This document shows, piece by piece, positions 18,384 to 29,545 of a DNA stretch of 64,000 nucleotides. Source of the stretch: Candidatus Gracilibacteria bacterium (GTDB lineage Bacteria > Patescibacteriota > Gracilibacteria > BD1-5 > JAGOOR01); the NCBI GenBank assembly GCA_041660965.1, contig JBAZVH010000001.1, positions 485,016 to 549,015 on the forward strand. Direction: 5' to 3'. Every line of letters begins with the position of its first letter. Position 1 is the first letter of the stretch. The translations under genes were made by a program, and so were the position numbers. Below the pieces are notes generated by a model, which was given only the letters and a program-made list of their open reading frames with translations, had not been told where the DNA came from and did no database searches.

Positions 18384-19868
18384 ATGAAAAAGCTTCTTAT
18401 TCTCGGTTGTGCGTTGCTTATGAGCGTTTCTCTCTCCCTTGCTGCTCCCACCACGAACGCCCCAGCTGTGTTATCTCCTGCGCCTACATTGAATCCGAGT
18501 GAGAAATTAGAAAATGCTGCAAAAAATATCGATAGACGCATCATATTCCTCAGTAAATATGCTCATGCAAAAGATGTGGATGGTCTAAAAAGTTTGGTTT
18601 CCATGGAAAATACGGACTTCTATACAAACTTTTTAAAATATATCGAAACAGCCCCTGCTTTTACCCTAAAGCGGGATACTACTAATACAACTACTCACGG
18701 CATTCTCTACAACACCCAAACAAATGAGTATAAAGTCGATGGTATCCTCTCTATAGGATGAAAGACGGGTAACATCAATATAACCTTTTTGGAAGATGGA
18801 GGAAATATGGGTACTAAATGGGTCATCGCTGATAGCAATCTCCATATTGTCGCTAGGACTCTTTCGACAGCAACTACAACAAAAACTCCAACTACAACAA
18901 GCAATCTAGGGTCCAATGCTTTGGCTCCAAAAGTTCCTGTCCGAACTGTCCCACCATCAACACAACCTGTCGTTACCGTACCTCCTGAAACGACAGCGCC
19001 TAGCTCCCCTATCATTACTGCCCCTGTAGCTTCTGTAGCCGTTACTCGTCCAACCGTGACGCCCCCAAAGGGAACTCCTACAACACCTGTTGTGTCAAAG
19101 AAAAGTGAACTCTTGAGCAACACATGATATCTGATTGCTATGGCACTCTGAACGATTTTTGTTCTTGGGCTTCTTGGGTGGCTCTTGTGGCATCTCCTCA
19201 AAAAAAGAAAAAATGCGCAAAAGGCATTATTGGTTGCTCAGATGGCAGCAATCTCTCTCCCTCTTGCCGATGCGCCTGCTCCAATTATTGCTGCAGAGTC
19301 AACGCCTACGATGACCGAGCCAGAAGCTTCTCTTGTCGTGGAGCCAGAAGCTTCTCCTGCTCCCGAAACACCGATAAGTAATGTATCGCTGGTAGAAGAA
19401 GCCCCCGTAGCGACAGAAGCCCCTATTCCGGAAACAGTAGATCCCTCATCAGAAACAGATATTTCTCAAAATGATCCAGTGGCCCCCGACGTGTCTATGC
19501 CTGATCCTAACACTTCTTCTGAAGGAGAAATCCCTCCTCCACCAGTTGTGCCGACACCAGAAACGCTCTCAGAAGAACAAGTTGTACCCCCCATTTCAGA
19601 TGACTCAAAGATAGACACACCTCCAAGTGCTCCTGAGGCCCCTCTCAGTACACCCCTTCTGTCTCCCGAAACAGAATCTCCCATTGCTTCTTCTGAGCAA
19701 CCTATGAATGACATATTTCTCACACCAGCCCCCTCAACGCCGGCTTCTTCTGGGCTCACACTCGATGATATCATAGCTTCTGCCCCCCAACCAGATGCCT
19801 CTCTCACCCCAAATTCACTTTTTGGAGACATACTCTCAGACCAGAAACCTTCCAGTATTTTTAGTTAA
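18384..19868 (+). CDS. Signal-peptide protein with internal membrane helix and Pro/Glu/Ser-rich cytoplasmic tail
   Basis: 494 aa in code 25; three TGA-glycines join what would be separate fragments. Signal peptide at residues 1-22 (LLILGCALLMSVSLSLAAP). An extracytoplasmic domain (about 35-165) is followed by a Thr/Pro-rich linker, a membrane helix near 253-272 (IAMALGTIFVLGLLGWLLW) with a KKRKN stop-transfer signal, then a roughly 220-residue low-complexity Pro/Glu/Ser/Ala tail ending LFGDILSDQKPSSIFS. No catalytic family recognised. Divergent from uvrA. A surface-to-cytoplasm linker role is only a guess. Confidence 0.8.
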
Positions 19869-19871
19869 TTT

Positions 19872-20426
19872 TTACACCTTCTTACTCGACAGGAAAAGTC
19901 CTTGGACTGTCCTTGCTCATGCTTGTTTCAGGAGTTTCCCCATAGTGTGTGCGGTATGTCCTGTGGTGATAAGATCGTCGATAATAAGGATATCTTTGTT
20001 TTTTAGGAAGACTTCTTGATGTTTTTTGAGAAAAATCTCCGACTGAATCTGCTTTCTTTCGGATTTTGTGCGACGTGATTGGTGTCCTGCAAAAAACTTC
20101 TTTTTTAGTGGGCAAAAAATAGTGTTTGCTTCTGTTGTTTTAACACAGAGTGTTGCAAGTTTTTTAGCGTGATTTGGTCAACGAAAAATACGATCTTTCA
20201 AACTAATAGGAGGATAAACGACGAGATACTCTGAAATATTTTTTATGCCACTTTCCTTTATGAGAGAAGAAAACAGCGATGCAAAGTAGACACTGTCAAC
20301 ATGATTGTGGACAAATTTAAAGCGATGAAGTTTTTTTTGCATATTCTCATCATACATTCGAGCCACCCAGATTTCTTCGAGCGAAAATCCTGGAATGGCT
20401 TTTTTATAGTGTCGCGATTTTTGCAT
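19872..20426 (-). CDS. comF: ComF-family phosphoribosyltransferase-like protein
   Basis: 184 aa. The PRPP-binding motif ILIIDDLITTGHTAHTMGK (residues about 146-164) and the upstream KERIF-like SLKDRIFRGPNHAKKLA region are typical of ComF/GntX proteins, linked to natural transformation. AGHQSRRTKSER is the conserved Q-x-x-L/R-x-x-x-R stretch. The N-terminal zinc-finger half of ComF is missing, so it is a short form. Two TGA-glycines. The start at ATG 20426 overlaps the preceding gene by 23 bp, suggesting translational coupling. Together with dprA and prepilin peptidase it hints at DNA uptake. Confidence 0.82.
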
Positions 20427-21645
20427 TGGAGTGACGATGAAAAATCTCATACACACCATACCAAAGAAATGACTGGAGAAAGAAAAGCGTCGATATCAAA
20501 AAGAGATTGTATTGTCCTGAGAAAATAAAGTAGAAGTCCGCTATGCAAATAAAGAGAACGGAATTTATCGCGAGTATAAGTTCTTCGTTTTTGCCATAAA
20601 AATATCGTGCAAAAAGGAGGAGAATTCCGATAAAAATAAAGAGGCACACAAGAAGAAGCCAAAAATCAGGCGAGAGAACATAGAAAAAGACATACGCATA
20701 AAGTGCTGTCAAAACCAGCATATTGCCCGAAAAGAAAATCGGACTTCTCTGGGTATGGACATAGACCCACGACCAAAATACCAGAAGTATGATAAGCCCC
20801 AGAACAACCAGGTCTAAAGTGCCTTCTTCTCCTTGAAACAATAAATATAGCAGCACTGCCAGCACCCCCCATGAGACAAAAAGCAACGTATTACGTGTGT
20901 GCCAGACTGCATAAGGGGTATGCCCCACAGCCCGTGATCGTCTGAGTATTTGAGGAAGAAAAAGATATACTCCCGCAAGAGTTATGATAGAGAGCAAAAG
21001 CGTGTACATAAAAGGGTGCGGCGACAGAAAGGATATTGTAGATACAAATGTTACCACTCCCGCAAATACAAGGCCACAAAACGTGTACAAGGCCACAATA
21101 TATGGCGTATATGGAATGTCCGTATCGAGGACGAGTACCGCCATAAGCCCGAAGAGGATAAACACCGTATTAAGGAGCATAAATCACATACTGTTCCCCC
21201 CGAAAAATACCAACGCAAAGCTCAAAATAATCAAAAACATTCCTGTGATAATACAGTGTATCCGAAATATCAAGACTATCCCTGGACTCTTGGCAGAAAA
21301 CATAAGATAGAGAGCATAGATCGTGCTCGATAAGAAAAAAATACAGTATTGGAAAAGTCGTAAATTATTCGATATATCAAAGTAATGAGATGCGCTGATA
21401 GAGAGTCCCACGAGAGCCAAATAAAACAGCACTCCTGAACTGAAATGAAGCGACTGATACACACTTTCCTTCCCTGAAATTTCTTTTTTAAAAAATTGTG
21501 GTTTTTTAAACACATCTATAGGCGGGATGATTTTTATAAAAAAAACAAGGAGAATAAGCCCTATAATACTACTTTCAATATACCTTCCGAAGATAAAAAA
21601 AAGTGCAGCAAAAATGCTATGAATAACAGCAACCAATAAAATCAT
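20404..21645 (-). CDS. Polytopic membrane protein, function unknown
   Basis: 413 aa with about 12 predicted membrane helices (for example LLVAVIHSIFAALFFIFG at the N-terminus and LLLVCLFIFIGILLLFARYF near the C-terminus). One in-frame TGA-Gly at NSMGFML joins two halves. The start ATG 21645 has one of the few clear Shine-Dalgarno sequences in the window, AAGGAG about 12 nt upstream inside the end of the preceding gene. It overlaps the comF-like gene downstream. No signature motif recognised; a transport or polymer-processing role cannot be told from sequence. Confidence 0.78.
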
Positions 21646-21652
21646 GCAAAAA

Positions 21653-22786
21653 TTATATCTCCTTGGCAAAAAATACAAGCGAAACAAATATTATACTAAA
21701 AAGAGAGAAAATAATTTGATTAAAAAAGAGAAACTGTGTGCTCAGCACCCCTCCGATAATCACAACGCCCAAAGCAATAAGAAATCACGCATACAAACAC
21801 GTTACTGTCATATATTCCTGAATGGTTTTGATCCACCAGAGAATCCTTATTTGTCGTAAGAGAGAATAAATATAAGAAAATCCTCCATCTTGTTTAAAAA
21901 TATCAAGCTTGGTTGATCTGTATTTTTTCTGTAAGAGAAGTTGGATATTTTTATTAGAAAGAAGCTGCTTTTCTTGGGAAGTCTTCCGAAAGAATGTGAG
22001 AATAGGATTCTCTTTTTTACTCTGATTTTGTTTACGTTGTTTCTTGGCCGCCCTATTGGGCAAAAACAGTATTGTAAATATTTCAGAGGTTTTTTTTAGA
22101 ATCTCTATTATCATAAAATACCATGGTGGGAGAATAAAAATCCCTGTACGTTTTATGATAGGAAGTAGGGGTTTGTAAATAGCTTTTTTTGTTTGTGTAT
22201 TGGATTGTTCATAGAGTATTTTTGTATATTTCTTCATTATTGCCTCCATTCCTGAGAGACCATTTGTCATCATGATTTTTTTTATATCATAGATCATGGA
22301 TTCTTTATTTTCTAATTGGCTCTCATAAATAAATGGAATAAGTATTTCAAAATATTTTTTCATTATTGTTATTTCCCCTGTTATAATTGTGTTTGTTTTT
22401 TCTTCGGTGTTTGTTTTTTTAACCTGATTTACCTGTCCTGAAAATACTTCTAAAACATTTTTAAAGATAAAGTCTTGCTCTTTTGGATCCGTCAGGCGTA
22501 CAGGATAGAGTTTTAAAATACTATACTGATAGTCTTCTTTGAGTATTTTATATGCCTGAAAAATATCAGGGGCCTCTACTTTTCCTTCCATTCTACTTTT
22601 ATTATCTTTTAGGGCACTGAAAATAAAATAATTTTCTTGAGCATGGTTTTCCTGTAAAAGATCGAGAGTAATAACTATAAATCCTTCTAATGAGAGAGTG
22701 TTTTTTACTTGTTCTTCAGATTCTCACTCCATTATAAAAGAGAGTTTTTTATTATTTTTTATACTATGTATCTTATAAGAGGGCAT
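21653..22786 (-). CDS. Divergent PilC/T2SF-like membrane protein
   Basis: 377 aa. The N-terminus MPSYKIHSIKNNKKLSF resembles the start of type II secretion/type IV pilus platform proteins. Two successive short domains follow the G-x-x-x-A-x-x-x-x-L pattern (MEGESEEQVKNTLSLEGF; MEGKVEAPDIFQAYKIL). A helical region then has SGMEAIMKKYTKIL, and hydrophobic segments lie at about 205-225 and at the C-terminus (FLIALGVVIIGGVL). It could be a PilC-like inner-membrane platform, but the canonical T2SF core is weak. Two TGA-glycines. ATG 22807 is an alternative start. Operon with the membrane protein and the comF-like gene, 7 bp apart. Confidence 0.55.
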
Positions 22787-22957
22787 ACTCAAAAAATATA
22801 CTACCATATCTTTCCCCTAAAATCAAATATAAAAACTCACAATGCATTTTTATTTTTATCCCTATAATACGACTCTCTCTATCTCCTTTTTACATTTTTT
22901 TTGTGTATAAAAAACACATAAAATTTTCTCTTTCATTCCCCTTTTCTTATTTTTACT

Positions 22958-24118
22958 ATGACAAAAAATATACTTTTTTTCTTTGCGGGTATTTTACTTT
23001 CAGGATTTTTTATAGGAATGCAGTGAAATTTTGTGCAAAACGTCGTTGGAAGCCCCTTCACAAAGGATTTCCTCAATATCACTCAGGAAATCACACATAC
23101 CCTATCTCCATTTTTCCCCCAGAGAGATACTAAAAAGACAGAAGATGCTCTTTTAAAAACCTTCGTTGCCTCACTCTGAGATCCGCACACTACCTATATA
23201 CCTCAGAAAGAAGTGCTTTCATTTCAGACAATGGTGGAAGGGGATTTTGAGGGCATCGGTGCGTATATAGAAGATAGTCCAAATGGCGTTTTTATCGCGG
23301 GGACACTCCCCGGATCACCAGCACAAATATCTGGGCTTCTTCCTGGCGATTTTATTCAGGATATTGATGGCAAAACAACCTTTACTATGACAGCTGACGA
23401 AGCAGTGCTTTTGATACGATGACCCGCAGGAACCCCGGTGACACTCAGTATTTTTTCCACAGTGCTTTCTATCAAAAAACAGGTCACCCTTATTCGCCAA
23501 AAACTCGAGCTCCCTATTATCACAGAAGAACTCATAGGGGACACACTCTTTATTCATCTTCTTTCCTTTAATGATTATTCATGACGAGATATGGAAAAAG
23601 TACTTCAAAAATATCAAGGAAAATATAAGAAAATCCTTCTCGATCTCAGAGATAACGGAGGGGGGACGCTCAGTGCGGCCGTTGATATCTCTTCACTCTT
23701 CTTTGCGGCTCCAAAAATAGTGTCTACAACCGATGGTAAAAACCCACAGAAATATGTTTCCAAAGGGAAAATAGATGTCGACATTCCTGTCTACATTCTT
23801 GTCAACTGACAGACAGCATCGGCGGCCGAAATTCTCGCTTCAGCACTCCATGAACATCTTAAGGCCCCTATTTTTGGGACACAAACCTATGGGAAAGGGT
23901 CTGTACAGGAAATATTTTCCCTTAGTAATGGCGCTGAGATAAAGGTTACTGTGGCTCATTGGCTGACAGCTTCTGGTGAAAAACTCGATGGGAAAGGTAT
24001 CACACCAGACACTATGATTCTCCCAAAAATCCAAGATCTCATAGTCGGAAAAGATGGACAAAAAGAGGAAGCCCTTGCTCTGATACAGAAAGGAAATTGG
24101 AAAGTTGGTCAAAAATAA
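22958..24118 (+). CDS. ctpA: S41 family C-terminal processing protease with PDZ domain
   Basis: 386 aa. N-terminal membrane anchor (NILFFFAGILLSGFFIGM), then the conserved GDPHTTYI start of the protease, with TGA-Gly. A PDZ domain lies at about residues 95-165 (GIGAYIEDSPNGVFIAG, LLPGDFIQDIDG). The catalytic domain has LLDLRDNGGG, the nucleophile Ser in TASAAEILA (about residue 290) and the Lys in TYGKGSVQ (about 315), the Ser-Lys dyad. About five TGA-glycines; in standard code it would fall into pieces. These proteases process or degrade extracytoplasmic proteins. It is 13 bp upstream of uvrB. Confidence 0.93.
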
Positions 24119-24131
24119 TCTTTGTATTTGT

Positions 24132-26078
24132 ATGCTTTTTAGTCTTATCAGCCCTTACCAGCCAACCTGAGATCAGCCAGAAGCTATTCGGCAGCTCGTT
24201 GAAAGTCTTCAAGTGCCGAATCGATACCAGACCCTTCAAGGAGTTACTGGGTCTGGGAAAACCTTCACAATGGCAAATATTATTCAAAAACTTCAAAGAC
24301 CAACCCTTGTTATCGCTCATAATAAGACGCTCGCAGCCCAGTTGTGCCAGGAATTTCGAGAGTTTTTCCCTCACAATGCAGTTCATTATTTTGTGAGCTA
24401 CTATGACTACTATCAACCAGAGGCCTATATCCAAAAGACAGACACCTATATCGAGAAAGATTCAGCGATCAATGATGAGATAGACCGTCTGCGTCATGCG
24501 GCGACTGAAGCACTTCTGACTCGAAAAGATGTTATCATTATCGCCTCCGTGAGCTGTATCTATGGTATCGGGAGCAAGGAAGAATATCTCGGAGGAGTGA
24601 TGCATTTTCAGGTCGGGGAAACATACACGCTCAAAGACCTTATTGATCGGCTTGTAGCCCTTCAGTTTGAGCGATGAACACTGGAATTCACACAAGGTAT
24701 GTTTCGGGTTCTCGGAGACACACTTCAGATATTTCCTGCGAGCCAAGAACAGTATTATAGTTTGGAGTTTTTTGGAACAAAACTGGAAGCAATACGTGTC
24801 TTACAGCCCATCACATCGCACGTCTTAGAATCAGTTCCTTCACTCGAGATATTCCCCGCTTCTCATACGGTTACGAGCCCAAGTCATGTCAAAGCTATCA
24901 CACCTGCAATTCTCCATGAGCTCCAAGAACGTATCAAATATTTCCAAGAAAAAGGCAATATCGTCGCTGCAGAAAGAATAAAAACTCGTGTCGAATATGA
25001 TCTGGAGATGATGGGAGAGGTGGGATATGTCAAAGGAATCGAGAACTACTCTCGCTATCTCGATGGTCGCAATCCATGAGATCCGCCGATGACGCTGATA
25101 GACTATTTTCCGAAGAATTTCCTGACCTTCATCGATGAATCACATATGACACTGTCACAAATTCGAGGCATGTTTGCTGGGGATAAGGCACGAAAGGTGA
25201 TGCTGATCGAAAATGGCTTTCGTTTGCCGAGCGCGTATGATAATCGACCCCTCTTTTTCGAGGAATTTGAAGCAAAAATCAATCAATTTGTCTGTGTCTC
25301 AGCTACCCCTGGAGTTTCTGATATTGAACAAGGTGGTCCGATGGTGGAACAAATTATTCGACCGACAGGACTTCTCGACCCAGAAATCGCTGTCGAACGT
25401 ATGGATAAACTGGTCGAAAGTCTCCTCGAGAACATCAGAACTGCTGTCGAACATAATGAGCGTGCCCTTATCACAGCGGTCACAAAAAAATCGAGCGAAG
25501 ATCTCGCCGCCTATCTCAAAGAACAAGGCATAAAAGCCCACTATCTCCACTCTGAAATAGATACCATCGAACGACTCAAGATACTCAAAGATCTCCGAAC
25601 AGGCGTTGTGGATGTGATCGTAGGAGTCAATCTCCTCCGAGAGGGGCTTGATCTCCCTGAAGTATCCTTTATTGGTATCGTCGATGCTCATAAACAGGGC
25701 TTTCTACGCTCTACGCAGTCTCTGATTCAGATTGTCGGTCGTGCCGCGAGAAATTCTAACGGACATGTTATTTTCTATTCCCATGAAGGAATTATTTCTC
25801 GCTCAATGCAAGAAACGATGGACATCACATCTCGTCGTCGAGCCACCCAGATAGTGTATAATACCAAACACGGTATTACTCCTACCACTATTATCTCTTC
25901 TATCAAAGATCTCGGGTTTAAAGATAAAACGCAACCTGTCGAGGTGCCAAAAGGTATCTCGCAAGAAGCATATATCAAACGTCTCGAACTCGAAATGGAC
26001 GTCGCGGCTGCCAATCTCGACTTTGAGAAAGCGGCAGAGATTCGTGATACAATACTGTCTATCAGTTGGAAGGGGTAG
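24132..26078 (+). CDS. uvrB: Excinuclease ABC subunit B
   Basis: Helicase-fold damage-verification subunit of nucleotide-excision repair. 648 aa. SPYQPTGDQPEAI near the N-terminus has TGA for its Gly. Walker A GVTGSGKTFTMA; the beta-hairpin region HYFVSYYDYYQPEAY; DEXX motif TFIDESHMT; motif VI region QIVGRAARN; a C-terminal UVR domain (ELEMDVAAANLDFEKAAEIRD) that contacts UvrC. ATG 24132 restores the full N-terminus. The spacing after ctpA suggests co-transcription. Confidence 0.96.
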
Positions 26079-26089
26079 GTTTTTATGTT

Positions 26090-26371
26090 TTATTTTGATG
26101 GAAAGTCCTTTCCTCCAAGGAGCGCTAGAATCCTGTTTTTCAGAATGGGGTTATCACATGAGTGAGCCATGATTCTAGAAAAATCACTGGGAGCAATTTC
26201 GAGACAAGCAATAACTTCCTCAGATACGCCCCCACACAGTACATTGATACTACTTTGTAAGAGAGAATCCGTGCGTAAGAGTCTGGATGAGTCCTGTATA
26301 TGGACCGTGAGAACATGGTTTTGAGCATTTCCCCCGAGTCTGATAGGGATGGAATTAAAATCTATCGCCAT
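26090..26371 (-). CDS. Hypothetical protein overlapping trpB
   Basis: 93 aa, no in-frame TGA. Its ATG overlaps the last 17 bp of trpB, which favours translational coupling. Composition is that of a small globular protein (IPIRLGGNAQNHVLTVHIQ, LCGGVSEEVIACLEIAP, CDNPILKNRILALLGG). It resembles no family I can name; an HTH-like or beta-sandwich fold cannot be decided. Position suggests expression with trpB. Confidence 0.6.
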   Translation of the reverse strand: MAIDFNSIPIRLGGNAQNHVLTVHIQDSSRLLRTDSLLQSSINVLCGGVSEEVIACLEIAPSDFSRIMAHSCDNPILKNRILALLGGKDFPSK

Positions 26372-27566
26372 ACTTTTGCATTATAAAATCAATATCTTTA
26401 TCGCCTCTGCCTGAAAGATTCACTACAATAATTTGATTATTCGGAAGATCGGGAGCCATCTTTATTGCATGAGCAACAGCATGTGCACTTTCAAGTGCAG
26501 GGATTATCTCCTCTGTTCGAGAAAGAGTTTTAAATGCCTCAATTGCTTCATTGTCATCGATGGTTGTATATTGGACACGACCAATATCTTTGAGGTATGA
26601 ATGCTCTGGTCATACTCATGGATAATCGAGCCCTGAGGCAATGGTATGCACTGGAGCCGGATTTCCTTCTCCATCTGAGAGCACATAACACTTGAACCCG
26701 TGTATTATTCCGGGCTTTCCATACGTTAATGTGGCTGCGTGTTGCCCTATTTGTGGTCCAGAACCAGCAGGTTCGACGCCAATCATTTTTACTCACTCAT
26801 CATCTAAAAAGGCACTAAAAAGTCCTATAGCATTTGACCCTCAACCTATGCAAGCAACTAAATAATCAGGCAGTTTGTTAGTTTGTTCGAGTATTTGTTC
26901 TCTGGCTTCTTGTCAGACAATGCTCTGAAAATCACGCACCATAGCCGGAAATGGATGAGGGCCGACCACAGATCCGATGGCATAGAATTGGGTTACAGGA
27001 TCAGAAATATAGGCCATAAATGCCTCATCGACTGCTTCTTTGAGACTTCGAAACCCTGATTTTACAGGGATTATTTGAGCACCGAGGATTTTGATACGCA
27101 CCACGTTCGGATATTCTTTTTCCATATCGGCCTCACCCATATAGATATCACACTCAAGTCCGACTAATGCAGCAGCAGTTGCAAGTGCTACCCCGTGTTG
27201 TCACGCTCCAGTTTCTGCGATGAGTTTTTTCTTTCCCATTTTTTTTGCAAGAAGTGCTTCCCCAAGACAGTGATTGATTTTGTGTGCTCCTGTATGATTG
27301 AGATCTTCTCTTTTGAGATATATCTGAGCACCACCTAATTGGGCAGAAAGATTTTTGAGATGATAGATAGGAGAGGGGCGTCCAGTAAAATGCTTGTGTA
27401 GATAAGTGAGTTCCTGAATAAATTCGGGGTCATTTTTAACGCGATCATACGTTGTAGCAATTTCCTGTAAAATTGGCTCCAATTGAGGAGGGACAAATCG
27501 TCCTCCATATTGTCAAAAATTCCCATGTATATCAGGAAGTATGTGAGTTTGTGTAAAGGTTTTCAT
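26355..27566 (-). CDS. trpB: Tryptophan synthase beta subunit
   Basis: PLP enzyme that joins indole and L-serine to give tryptophan. 403 aa, usual length. GQYGGRFVPP near the N-terminus (first Gly TGA); HTGAHKIN with the PLP Lys at about residue 89; AETGAGQHGVA with the catalytic Glu; the GGGSNAIG phosphate loop, partly TGA-encoded; GLDYPGVGPEHSYL. trpA is not beside it, so the enzyme may use salvaged indole. A motif nearly identical to that before trpR lies in its upstream region, which points to TrpR control. High confidence. Confidence 0.95.
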
Positions 27567-27587
27567 AAAAGAAAGATAAATAATTAT

Positions 27588-27602
27588 TGTATTACTACGA
27601 TG
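27588..27602 (-). promoter_or_regulatory. Candidate TrpR operator upstream of trpB
   Basis: TGTATTACTACGATG, 14 of 15 bases the same as the motif at 28052-28066 upstream of trpR. On the minus strand it overlaps a possible -10 element (TACAAT) 22-36 bp before the trpB start codon, where a repressor would block transcription. Confidence 0.55.
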
Positions 27603-27635
27603 TAACAAAGAAGCTATAAAAAGGAGAGACAATTC

Positions 27636-27780
27636 GTCATTCCGGACGATAATTTTCATTGACGAAGTCAGGGAAATTGTCGAGCCGGAATCCAGGTGCA
27701 TCAACTCATTCTTTATATTTTTAGGAACGCTTTGCGTAGTGTTTGTCCTGGATCCACCGAGGCGGATGACGGAGAGGATA
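27636..27780. repeat. REP-like palindromic repeats between trpR and trpB
   Basis: GTCATTCCGGACGATAATTT with GAGCCGGAATCCAGG, then CCTGGATCCACCGAGGCGG with ATGACGG. The ends are related to family B (GGAATGACGG) and to the palindrome at 973-988. The segment replaces what would otherwise be a short trpR-trpB spacer and could form large hairpins. Confidence 0.6.
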
Positions 27781-28041
27781 TTACTTGCGCCACCCCTCTT
27801 TGATACGTCCATACTGGAGAATCCGAGAGCCACGGCTGACAGTTGTAATAGAAATATCCAGATCTTCCGCTATCTCTCGTTGGGTCTTTCCTGCCACGAG
27901 CGCGTGCATGACTTTGATACGTTCATCGATCGTTTCGATTTCTTGCGGGCTGAGAATATCCTCTAAAAAACCATCCAGATCAGCTGTATGCCGAGACAGT
28001 TCTTTGATAATATTTTCTCTGAGTGATTTCTGAAAGGACAT
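27781..28041 (-). CDS. trpR: Trp repressor family regulator
   Basis: 86 aa. The family signature is plain: ERIKVMHALVAGKTQREIA followed by the helix-turn-helix DLDISITTVSRGSRIL (residues about 56-71), as in TrpR where tryptophan activates operator binding. No in-frame TGA. It sits upstream of trpB on the same strand, separated by repeats. A near-perfect promoter with a palindromic operator-like motif lies directly before it, so it probably represses itself and trpB. Confidence 0.9.
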   Translation of the reverse strand: MSFQKSLRENIIKELSRHTADLDGFLEDILSPQEIETIDERIKVMHALVAGKTQREIAEDLDISITTVSRGSRILQYGRIKEGWRK

Positions 28042-28051
28042 AAAATATTGG

Positions 28052-28066
28052 TGTAGTACTACGATG
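28052..28066 (-). promoter_or_regulatory. Candidate TrpR operator upstream of trpR
   Basis: TGTAGTACTACGATG contains the perfect palindrome GTAGTACTAC and overlaps the -10 box of the trpR promoter. A 14/15 copy lies before trpB. The CTAGT/ACTA flavour recalls the enterobacterial trp operator, but the match is only partial. Confidence 0.6.
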
Positions 28067-28091
28067 ATATTTATAATAGGGAGAATGTCAA
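28064..28091 (-). promoter_or_regulatory. trpR promoter
   Basis: On the minus strand TTGACA (28086-28091), 16-bp spacer, TATCAT (28064-28069). The start codon is 22 bp further on, so the leader is very short. The -10 overlaps the operator-like palindrome. Confidence 0.6.
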
Positions 28092-28143
28092 AAGATTTTT
28101 GTTTTTTCTTGCTTTCCTCGGAATAATAGAGTAATATAAGGGT

Positions 28144-29004
28144 ATGAAATACGCTAGTATTGTCTTTTTCCTCGGAATCCTCTCAGCCCTTACTGTCGAG
28201 GGATTTACGAGTTTAAGTGGTATGCAAACAACGGTGGATGCCTTTGTATTCAACTTTACTATTCACGGGAAAGATATAGGTGAAAGCTTTATCACTCTTA
28301 CCCGAGACTTTTTCCCCAATCATGAGCATAGCACTCTCTTTGGCGCACTATATTTAGTAGGATATAACATCACGGAAGAACTCGTGAAGTTTGGTTTTTT
28401 CGTTCTCGCTGTCCTCTTGCTAAAGCCAATATCTACACGTCGGGTGCTCTATACGGGTATGCTGATAGGAGCATGATTTGCGACTGTTGAGCATTTTGGT
28501 ATCGAATCCTCTCTTTCCTCGTGGTCTATTTTTCCTCTTCGACTTCTCGGGCATATGCTTTTTACGAGCGTTATCGCTCTGTGGTATTCTCTGGGGTCTT
28601 TTGCGAGAATGCGCTGGATCGATAGCTGAGCCAAGGCAGGACTTGTACAATTTTTTCTCTCAAAGTGGTCGGGGTTTGTGATGACTTTTTGGGTGATTAG
28701 TGGTATTTTTTTAGCAGCATTCTTTCATTCTTTTGTGAATTTGTTTGCTTCCTCAGGGCATTATACCGCTGTTCTTATCGTTATCATAGGATGGGTAGGC
28801 ATCGTCTCATTTCTTCTAAACCAAAATGCTGATAGACCCTATGGGAGAATTTTACAAGAAATCAAGCTGATGCAGCACCTCCATGATATACAGATGACGC
28901 TGGATGAGCTACAACACCCAAAAACAGAACCCGAACCAACAGACTCTTCACATTTTGAAACCACAAAAATCCGATTATCCCGTAAACAATTTGCAAAAAA
29001 ATAA
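28144..29004 (+). CDS. PrsW-family intramembrane protease-like protein
   Basis: 286 aa with six or more membrane helices. Conserved PrsW-type motifs occur inside helices: NITEELVKFG (EE-x-x-K), ATVEHFGI (E and H), LLGHMLFTS (H) and FFHSFVN (H). Two TGA-glycines restore the frame (LIGAGFATVEH, WIDSGAKAG). PrsW proteins are glutamic-type membrane proteases that clip anti-sigma factors; no sigma/anti-sigma pair is nearby. The C-terminal 60 residues are cytoplasmic and charged. Divergent from trpR. Function by family only. Confidence 0.75.
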
Positions 29005-29065
29005 ATACCGATACAATACGCCCGTCTGAGGCTTCACTTGGACTTTATTTTTCTAACTTTTTCTT

Positions 29066-29467
29066 ATGAAGCACACTGAAAAAAAAGAACTCATCAAAAA
29101 GTACGCACGTACTTCGAGCGATACGGGTTCTCCAGAGGTCCAGATAGCCCTTATCACTGTCCGTATCGAGGCGCTTTCGGCACATCTCAATGAGCACAAA
29201 AAGGATAATCATTCACGTCGTGGGCTTCTCGGTCTCGTCAGCACACGCCGCAAACTCCGTAACTATCTCGCAAAAAAGAATCCAGAAGCTCTCGCAAAAC
29301 TCGATAATGAAGCATCTACTCTCAAACAAATCAAAAAAGATGAAAAGGTACAAGTAACGGCCACCAAAAAGGCACCTGCAAAGAAAGCTGCAAAGAAAGA
29401 GACAGCTGAAAAGAAGTCACCAGCTAAAAAGGCACCTGCAAAGAAAGCTGCAGCAAAAAAGAAATAA
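29066..29467 (+). CDS. rpsO: Small ribosomal subunit protein uS15 with Lys/Ala-rich tail
   Basis: 133 aa against about 89 in most bacteria. Residues 1-90 are S15: SSDTGSPEVQIALIT, HLNEHKKDNHSRRGLLGLVS, RRKLRNYL, binding 16S rRNA in the platform. The extra 40 residues are histone-H1-like repeats of KKAPAKKA encoded by short direct DNA repeats. Such a tail could add RNA or DNA contacts. Followed by a good terminator. No in-frame TGA. Confidence 0.95.
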   Translation: MKHTEKKELIKKYARTSSDTGSPEVQIALITVRIEALSAHLNEHKKDNHSRRGLLGLVSTRRKLRNYLAKKNPEALAKLDNEASTLKQIKKDEKVQVTATKKAPAKKAAKKETAEKKSPAKKAPAKKAAAKKK

Positions 29468-29487
29468 GAATTTATTTACCCCCTTGG

Positions 29488-29521
29488 TACACTCTTATAA
29501 AAATAAGGGTGTATTTTTTTT
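29488..29521 (+). terminator. Rho-independent terminator of rpsO
   Basis: Arms TACACTCTTAT and ATAAGGGTGTA (one G-T pair) with loop AAAA and a run of eight T, 21 bp after the rpsO stop. Confidence 0.88.
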
Positions 29522-29545
29522 GAAATATAGGTATACTCAAAGAGT

